Positions 15,666 to 20,416 of a stretch of DNA of 20,416 bases are shown piece by piece. Position numbers and translations under genes: made by a program. The notes beneath the pieces were generated by a model, which ran no database searches, was not told the DNA's origin, and saw nothing but the letters and a program-made list of their open reading frames with translations. Source of the stretch: an uncultured Actinomycetes bacterium (GTDB taxonomy: Bacteria; Actinomycetota; Actinomycetes; Nanopelagicales; Nanopelagicaceae); the NCBI GenBank assembly GCA_903907665.1, contig CAIVOW010000064.1:1-20416 (forward strand), given 5' to 3'. Position 1 is the first letter of the stretch. Every line of letters starts with the position of its first letter.

Positions 15666-16819
15666 TACCGATTTTCGATTGATACAAAGGCAAGGTCTTC
15701 TGGACCCGTGTAGTTTGCACTTGGTCGAATAATTTTGTTATCAATTCTCTGCTCAATGATGTGCGCAGACCAGCCCGTTGTGCGAGCAATGACAAATATT
15801 GGAGTAAAAAAGAGCATTGGAATATTCATCTTCTCGTATGCAACAGCCGAGAACCAGTCAAGATTTGGAAACATTTTCTTCGCATCCCACATAACGGACT
15901 CGATCCGCTCAGCAATTTCAAAAAGAGCCATATCGCCCTTATCTTCTGAGACCGATTTAGCTACGGCTTTAATAATTGGATTACGCGGATCTGAAATTGT
16001 ATAAACTGGATGTCCGAAGCCAATCACAACTTCTTTAGCTTCAACGCGCGCACGAATATCTTTTTCAGCTTCATCGGCACTGCTGTATCTCCTTTGAATT
16101 TCAAGTGCTACCTCATTCGCACCACCATGTTTTGGTCCGCGAAGTGCCCCGATTGCTCCTGTAATTGCTGAGAAAATATCTGAGCCTGTTCCAGCTATCA
16201 CTCGGCCAGTAAATGTAGATGCGTTAAATTCGTGCTCAGCGTACAAAATAAGAGATGCGTGCATCGCTTTTTCCCATAGCTCGCTCTGCTTAGAACCATG
16301 CAACAGGTGGAGGAAATGTCCACCAATCGAATCATCATCGGTCTCGACTTCGATTCGCTTTGCGCTATTAGCAAAGTGATACCAGTACAACAGCACTGAT
16401 GGTAAACAAGCAATTAGTCGATCAGCAATTTCACGCGCCTGTACCTCAGAATGCGATGCTCCTTCTGGATCGATACACCCAAGAGCTGAAACGCCAGTGC
16501 GCATGATGTCCATGGGATGAGCAGATGCTGGAAGTTGCTCTAATACTGCTTTGAGATGAGTTGGCAATCCACGTAATGACTTTAATTTCTTCTTATAAGC
16601 AGCAAGCTCTACAACGTTAGGAAGTTTGCCGTGAATCAGTAGATGCGCAACTTCCTCAAATTCACAGTTGGCCGCTAAATCCGCAATGTCATAGCCTCGA
16701 TAATGTAGGTCATTTCCAGACTTGCCTACTGAGCACAGCGCGGTATTGCCAGCAGTGACGCCAGAAAGTGCGACTGATTTCTTAGGCTTAAATTCTGTGA
16801 TTATCTTTTCTTCACTCAT
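15665..16819 (-). CDS. prpC: 2-Methylcitrate synthase (PrpC)
   Basis: 384 residues, a citrate-synthase fold of the methylcitrate type. The catalytic set is visible: H221 in [11 protein letters not shown]260 in [11 protein letters not shown] and D311 in [31 protein letters not shown] and [19 protein letters not shown] match E. coli PrpC nearly residue for residue (from memory), which favours propionyl-CoA over acetyl-CoA, though such enzymes usually retain some citrate synthase activity. The start ATG overlaps the prpB stop by one base (TAATG), so translation is coupled. Middle gene of prpBCD. Confidence 0.96.
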   Translation of the reverse strand: MSEEKIITEFKPKKSVALSGVTAGNTALCSVGKSGNDLHYRGYDIADLAANCEFEEVAHLLIHGKLPNVVELAAYKKKLKSLRGLPTHLKAVLEQLPASAHPMDIMRTGVSALGCIDPEGASHSEVQAREIADRLIACLPSVLLYWYHFANSAKRIEVETDDDSIGGHFLHLLHGSKQSELWEKAMHASLILYAEHEFNASTFTGRVIAGTGSDIFSAITGAIGALRGPKHGGANEVALEIQRRYSSADEAEKDIRARVEAKEVVIGFGHPVYTISDPRNPIIKAVAKSVSEDKGDMALFEIAERIESVMWDAKKMFPNLDWFSAVAYEKMNIPMLFFTPIFVIARTTGWSAHIIEQRIDNKIIRPSANYTGPEDLAFVSIENR

Positions 16820-17706
16820 TACTTTTCTCCATCTTTCAAAAATTTATCTAACGCATTCTCATAGTCGTAGTAATTAATACTTTGATATAGCTCATCTCGA
16901 GTTTGCATATGATCCACTACCGATTTCTGTGTTCCTTCTTTACGAATTACTCGGTACACCTCTTCGGCGGCTTTATTCATCGCGCGGAAGGCCGAGAGGG
17001 GGTATAGGACTATATCGATGCCAACGCTTGCAAGCTCATCCACGGTAAATAATGGTGAAAGCCCAAACTCAGTTATGTTAGCCAGAATTGGGACATCGAA
17101 TGCATCGGTAAATTTCTTATACGTCTCAAGATCTCGAATGGCTTCTGGAAAGAGCGCATCTGCTCCTGCTTCAATAAATGCGCCGGCGCGATCAATTGCT
17201 GCTTCAATTCCCTCAACTGCAAGAGAATCGGTACGAGCCATGATGGTGAAATCAGGATCGGTTCGAGCATCAACTGCAGCTTTGATGCGATCAACCATTT
17301 CAGCTTTTGTAACAAGTTCTTTATTTGGGCGATGGCCACAACGTTTTGCACCGACCTGATCTTCAATATGAAGCGCACCAGCGCCAGCTTTGATAACTGC
17401 GCGAACAGTACGGGCGATATTGAAGGCTGACGCTCCAAAGCCTGTATCGACATCAACCATCAATGGCAGATCGCATACATCGGTGATGCGACGAATATCG
17501 ATCAGTACATCTTCAAGACCCGAAATACCCAAATCAGGAACTCCAAGAGAACCTGCTGCTACTCCACCGCCTGATAAATAAATTGCCTTATATCCGGCTC
17601 GCTTAGCGAGAAGTGCATGATTCGCATTGATTGTGCCAATGACTTGCAAAGGAGATTCTTCGAGTAGCGCCTTCTTGAAACGGGCACCAGCGGTAGGTGA
17701 AGTCAC
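16819..17706 (-). CDS. prpB: 2-Methylisocitrate lyase (PrpB)
   Basis: 295 residues of the isocitrate lyase/PEP mutase superfamily. The diagnostic KRCGH motif is at 121-125 with the catalytic Cys123, and VDVDTGFG (84-91) holds the Mg-binding aspartates D85/D87. [11 protein letters not shown] and [13 protein letters not shown] match PrpB. It cleaves 2-methylisocitrate into pyruvate and succinate. The start is GTG at 17706; the N-terminus [16 protein letters not shown] aligns with other PrpB proteins, so the start is sound even though no Shine-Dalgarno is seen. First gene of the operon. No PrpR or MarR-type prp regulator lies beside it. Confidence 0.96.
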   Translation of the reverse strand: MTSPTAGARFKKALLEESPLQVIGTINANHALLAKRAGYKAIYLSGGGVAAGSLGVPDLGISGLEDVLIDIRRITDVCDLPLMVDVDTGFGASAFNIARTVRAVIKAGAGALHIEDQVGAKRCGHRPNKELVTKAEMVDRIKAAVDARTDPDFTIMARTDSLAVEGIEAAIDRAGAFIEAGADALFPEAIRDLETYKKFTDAFDVPILANITEFGLSPLFTVDELASVGIDIVLYPLSAFRAMNKAAEEVYRVIRKEGTQKSVVDHMQTRDELYQSINYYDYENALDKFLKDGEK

Positions 17707-17831
17707 TCCGAAACTCTAGCACGGGAGATTTGCGACCGTTCGATACGCGATAGACGGGCAAGGCAAGCCAGCGCCCACCACCCGTGGCTTAGTGGGACTT
17801 ATTAGCTAGTTAACAGCTGGTTAGTCGCTGA
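17707..17831 (-). promoter_or_regulatory. prpB upstream region with possible leaderless promoter
   Basis: On the minus strand TAGAGT (17718-17713) ends 6 nt before the GTG start of prpB, fitting a leaderless -10 box; a -35 box is not clear. The region also contains CGACCGT (17733-17739, plus strand), a word seen at 8633 and 19143 in other promoter regions. CCCAC/GTGGG (17774-17778 / 17792-17796) could form a short hairpin but without a U-tract. Confidence 0.35.
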
Positions 17832-18260
17832 TTAAGCCAGTGCAGCATCCAAAGTGATTACCGCTGAAGCATAAAGTTTTGAAATAGGACAGGTCTGCTT
17901 TGCTTTAGTTGCTAGCTCAACGAATTCTTCGTTAGTGAGATCTTGATTCGTTCCTCGAGTAACAAGATGTACCTCTGTGATCCAAAATCCATCTTCCTTT
18001 TGTTCAAGGCTCACTTGCGCAGTCGTGCTCACTTCTCCAACGGCCTTACCAGTAGCTTCAATCAGACTGGAGAGTGCCATCGAAAAACAACCTGCATGAG
18101 CAGCTCCTACTAGCTCTTCAGGGTTTGTTCCAGCGTTTTCTTCAACTCGCGCCTTTAGGGTGAATGGCAGAACCTGTCCAGCTCGACCAAGAGTCATTGT
18201 GCCGGTGCCTGTTGGAACAGCACCCTTCCATATTGCGCTTGCATGGCGGAGAATCTTCAT
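17832..18260 (-). CDS. OsmC/Ohr family peroxiredoxin-like protein
   Basis: 142 residues, the normal OsmC length. The two conserved redox cysteines are present: C58 in AAHAGCFSMAL and C124 in KQTCPISKLY. GTNPEELVGAAHAGCF is the family signature. Such proteins reduce organic hydroperoxides with a low-molecular-weight or lipoyl thiol. AAAGG lies about 10 nt before the ATG. The gene is divergent from the bicupin gene (58-nt spacer) and upstream of prpB on the same strand, but 125 nt away, so probably a separate unit. A protective role against by-products of flavin oxygenases is possible but not shown. Confidence 0.92.
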   Translation of the reverse strand: MKILRHASAIWKGAVPTGTGTMTLGRAGQVLPFTLKARVEENAGTNPEELVGAAHAGCFSMALSSLIEATGKAVGEVSTTAQVSLEQKEDGFWITEVHLVTRGTNQDLTNEEFVELATKAKQTCPISKLYASAVITLDAALA

Positions 18261-18318
18261 AGTGAGTTAACCTTTCATAAATTTTCATCAAGGAAATAAA
18301 GGATATAAGGGAGTAAAT

Positions 18319-19101
18319 ATGAAACCTGGAGTTGTCGTTGACGCCTCTTCCGTAACAATGAATCAAGACTACATCTCGCGCCGAGGAGATGCATCTTGCT
18401 ATCAATTACTCTATGCCGGCGCTTACGCTGAGAGCATCACCGTCACAGAAATACATTTGACTGGAAATGCTAATGAAGCTCTCTCTAGCGCCCATGACAC
18501 GCTAATTTTTGTACGAGCGGGCCAAGCAACTCTGAACATTGATGGCGCGCTTGGAAAACGAGAAAAAGCACTCGATGCCGGAAGCGCGGCACTTGTACTT
18601 TCTGGCGACACATATACGTGGAGCAATGGCAGCGAGCTAAAGGCGGTAGAAATTTCAATACCTGATCGATCCGGACCATTTGCACAACGGATGAGCCGCG
18701 ATGCAGATGGATATACGCCATTTGTACATCAAGGTAGTTTTGATAAAGGCAAGGCGACTGGAAATCGAGAGTTCGAAATTCTCTACAGCAGTGACAACGG
18801 TAGTGCCGGTGCAACAATGTTCGTTGGATTTATTCCACCATCTGGTGCGCCTTTGCATTACCACCTGTACGACGAGGTCTGCCATATCGTGAGTGGAGGT
18901 GGAGAGCTGGAAATCGAAGGTGAATTACAACCACTTCTTGCCGGATCAACTTTTGTAGTTTCACCTCGCCTTCTGCATTCTGTTCGCAACACTCGAAACG
19001 AGGACTTGTGGATTCTAGGAACTTTTCGACCACCCGGAAGTCCAGCGGCTGCTTTTTATCCAGATGGCCGACCTGCGCCTGGATATAACGGAATCGATTA
19101 G
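18319..19101 (+). CDS. Bicupin-type protein, function unknown
   Basis: 260 residues with two cupin halves. The C-terminal cupin has a complete metal set in the standard spacing: H180, H182 and E186 in HYHLYDEVCHIVSGGGELEIEG, and H220 in SPRLLHSVRN. The N-terminal half (FVRAGQATLNID, DAGSAALVLSGDTYTWSNGS) keeps the barrel pattern but has lost the histidines, so only one metal site is expected. Similar architectures include quercetinase-like dioxygenases, isomerases and ureidoglycine aminohydrolase-like enzymes; I cannot assign a reaction. AAGGGAG lies 5 nt before the ATG. It sits between an OsmC gene and a transporter binding-protein gene that has its own promoter. Confidence 0.85.
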   Translation: MKPGVVVDASSVTMNQDYISRRGDASCYQLLYAGAYAESITVTEIHLTGNANEALSSAHDTLIFVRAGQATLNIDGALGKREKALDAGSAALVLSGDTYTWSNGSELKAVEISIPDRSGPFAQRMSRDADGYTPFVHQGSFDKGKATGNREFEILYSSDNGSAGATMFVGFIPPSGAPLHYHLYDEVCHIVSGGGELEIEGELQPLLAGSTFVVSPRLLHSVRNTRNEDLWILGTFRPPGSPAAAFYPDGRPAPGYNGID

Positions 19102-19153
19102 TTCAGTCGCTAGATGGATATTTATTCATAACATTTTCGTTACGACCGTCGGG

Positions 19154-19170
19154 ACCACTTGAACCACTTG
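19154..19170 (+). repeat. Direct repeat ACCACTTG x2 at the binding-protein promoter
   Basis: ACCACTTG at 19154-19161 and 19163-19170, a 9-nt period, ends inside the -35 hexamer of the promoter at 19168. A tandem activator or repressor site is possible. Confidence 0.45.
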
Positions 19171-19196
19171 GCAAGGCTCACGAAATTAGGCACAAT
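19168..19196 (+). promoter_or_regulatory. Sigma70-type promoter of the ABC binding-protein gene
   Basis: TTGGCA (19168-19173), a 17-nt spacer and CACAAT (19191-19196) give the best promoter of the window by inspection. Transcription would start near 19203, leaving a leader of about 35 nt with AAAGGA 8 nt before the ATG at 19239. Confidence 0.6.
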
Positions 19197-19238
19197 TGCG
19201 CGGTTGGATATCCCGGCAAACCATGAAAGGAATTCTCA

Positions 19239-20381
19239 ATGAAGAAGTTTTCACGCATAGGCGTGGTTGCTGTTTCTGCAGTACTTGCGATTTCAGGAGT
19301 AAGCGTTGTTGCTGTCTCCCCTGCAAACGCAGCTGACTGTTCTGGAACTGTTGCAATCATGGCCCCACTTACTGGTGGCGTTGCATTTATTGGAGTAGAG
19401 CAAGATAATTTTGCAAAGCTTGCAATTACAGACTACAACAAAGCCCATGGCTCAACTTTTGTTGCAAAAGATTACGACACACAACTTGATGCAGCACAGG
19501 CAAGCACACAGGCACCAAACGTTGTTGCAGACAAGACAACAATTGGACTTGTAGGACCTGCTGGTAGCCAAGAAGTTCTTGCAATCGGCGGACTACTAGG
19601 CGCAAATAACATTGCTCTAGTTAGCCCATCTGCAACTCGTACAAACCTCACTGCAGGTACTTTCCCTTCATTCTTCCGCTCTGTGCCAAATGATGGCCAG
19701 CAAGGACCTGGAGATGCTAACTACATGGTTAAGACTTTGAAGGCAAAGAACATTGCTGTCATCGAAGAGAAGACTGCATATGGAACAGGTCTTGCTGCCG
19801 CTGTAGTTGCTCAACTTAAGACACTTAAAGTCACTGTTAACAAGTTCTCTGTTAACGAAAAGAATGCTGATTATGCAGCTCTAGTAACAAGAATTTCTAA
19901 GAGTGCTGATTTCGTATTCGTTACATTCCAGGATGCTTCACAGTCTCAGACTGTTGCTCAAGAATTAATCAAGCAGAAGAAGAAGGCAATTGTCTTCGGT
20001 TCTGATGGTTCTGATCAGCCAACATTCAAGACTAAGGGTGCATACCTTTCTTCATTCGCTCCTGATATCAAGGCAATTGCAGCAGATGCTGCGATTATCG
20101 AAGAATACAAGAGCACCTATAACAAGACAGCTGCAGATATCACGACATTTGGACCTCCTGCATATGCAGCTGCCCAGGTAATCGTTGAAGCTGCTGGTCG
20201 CGTGTGTGCTGCAGGAAAAACTCCAGATGCTGCTTCTACATTGGCTGAAATCTTCAAGACCAATATCAAGAAGTCAATCTTGGGTGGACCTCTTTCATTC
20301 ACTGCAAGCGGTGACGTGAAGGGTGGACGTTTCTATGTCTACCAAATCCAAGCTGACGGTAGCCGCAAGTTAATTGGTTAA
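19239..20381 (+). CDS. Branched-chain amino acid-type (LivK/Peripla_BP_6) ABC transporter substrate-binding protein
   Basis: 380 residues. A Sec signal peptide (MKKFSRIG, hydrophobic core, SPANA/ADC) is followed by the mature type I periplasmic-binding fold: GTVAIMAPLTGGVAFIGVEQDNFAKLAI, GLVGPAGSQEVLAIGGLLGANNIALVSPSATRTNL and the GFP-like hinge region TFGPPAYAAAQVIVEAA. It would capture an amino acid or small acid outside the membrane. There is no lipobox before Cys34, which is unusual for a binding protein in a monoderm; Cys34 and Cys323 are the only cysteines noticed and might form a disulphide. Codons are more uniform than in the neighbours, which suggests high expression. The permeases and ATPases presumably follow beyond 20416. 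The ligand is unknown. Confidence 0.92.
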   Translation: MKKFSRIGVVAVSAVLAISGVSVVAVSPANAADCSGTVAIMAPLTGGVAFIGVEQDNFAKLAITDYNKAHGSTFVAKDYDTQLDAAQASTQAPNVVADKTTIGLVGPAGSQEVLAIGGLLGANNIALVSPSATRTNLTAGTFPSFFRSVPNDGQQGPGDANYMVKTLKAKNIAVIEEKTAYGTGLAAAVVAQLKTLKVTVNKFSVNEKNADYAALVTRISKSADFVFVTFQDASQSQTVAQELIKQKKKAIVFGSDGSDQPTFKTKGAYLSSFAPDIKAIAADAAIIEEYKSTYNKTAADITTFGPPAYAAAQVIVEAAGRVCAAGKTPDAASTLAEIFKTNIKKSILGGPLSFTASGDVKGGRFYVYQIQADGSRKLIG

Positions 20382-20400
20382 TTACTAACGTAATTACTCA
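20379..20400 (+). other. AT-rich inverted repeat at the end of the binding-protein gene
   Basis: TAATTAC (20379-20385) and GTAATTA (20390-20396) form a 7-bp stem with a 4-nt loop, starting at the stop codon. It can extend past mismatches to 20400. No U-tract follows in the visible sequence, so it may only slow or process the transcript between this gene and a downstream transporter gene. Confidence 0.35.
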
Positions 20401-20416
20401 ATAGCTTTACTTGCAA

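Noticed and set aside
17774..17796. Possible terminator after the OsmC gene
   Set aside because: The CCCAC/GTGGG stem is only 5 bp and no U-tract follows on the minus strand.

Overview
The window looks like an actinobacterial chromosome of moderate GC (mid-40s percent by eye, not computed), possibly a freshwater or marine planktonic lineage. This rests on densely packed genes, occasional GTG starts, two starts that look leaderless with a TANNNT box 6-7 nt upstream, and a PaaX-family repressor. The taxonomic call is an inference. I see no rRNA, tRNA, CRISPR array, insertion sequence or phage gene.

Layout. 1-2226 (minus): an SDR oxidoreductase, a VOC-fold protein and the 5' part of an RbsA-type ABC ATPase that leaves the window. 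2352-4745 (plus): a large two-domain flavoprotein of the 2-aminobenzoyl-CoA (anthraniloyl-CoA) monooxygenase/reductase type. 4771-8524 (minus): iorA-iorB, a two-subunit 2-oxoacid:ferredoxin oxidoreductase of the indolepyruvate class. 8749-9522 (plus): a cyclase-superfamily metallohydrolase very like isatin hydrolase, followed by a strong intrinsic terminator. 9581-12796: two divergently transcribed paralogous FAD oxidoreductases of the phytoene-dehydrogenase-like superfamily. 12797-14124: a hotdog thioesterase and, divergent from it, a PaaX-family regulator. 14131-17706 (minus): a methylcitrate-cycle operon, prpB-prpC-prpD. 17832-20381: an OsmC peroxiredoxin-like protein, a bicupin and a branched-chain-amino-acid-type ABC binding protein with its own promoter.

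How the genes may work together. The central block reads as an indole/auxin catabolic module. The isatin-hydrolase-like enzyme would open isatin to isatinate (2-aminophenylglyoxylate). Isatinate is itself an aryl 2-oxoacid, so the divergently transcribed IorAB could oxidatively decarboxylate it to 2-aminobenzoyl-CoA. The fused monooxygenase/reductase would then dearomatise that thioester. Such a route would make the CoA thioester without an anthranilate-CoA ligase, and no ligase gene is present in the window. Free anthranilate would be bypassed. I do not know this exact route as an established pathway. It is an inference from gene content, helped by a near-identical palindromic motif (TTGACGAnnGTCA) in the two divergent promoter regions that would control the module.

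The PaaX-family protein is a plausible aryl-CoA-responsive repressor, and the thioesterase a possible CoA-release valve. The prp operon metabolises propionyl-CoA and may or may not be functionally linked. The upstream steps that would make isatin (from indole, indole-3-acetate or tryptophan) and the steps after the dearomatised thioester are not identifiable here with confidence. The SDR and the two FAD oxidoreductases are candidates.
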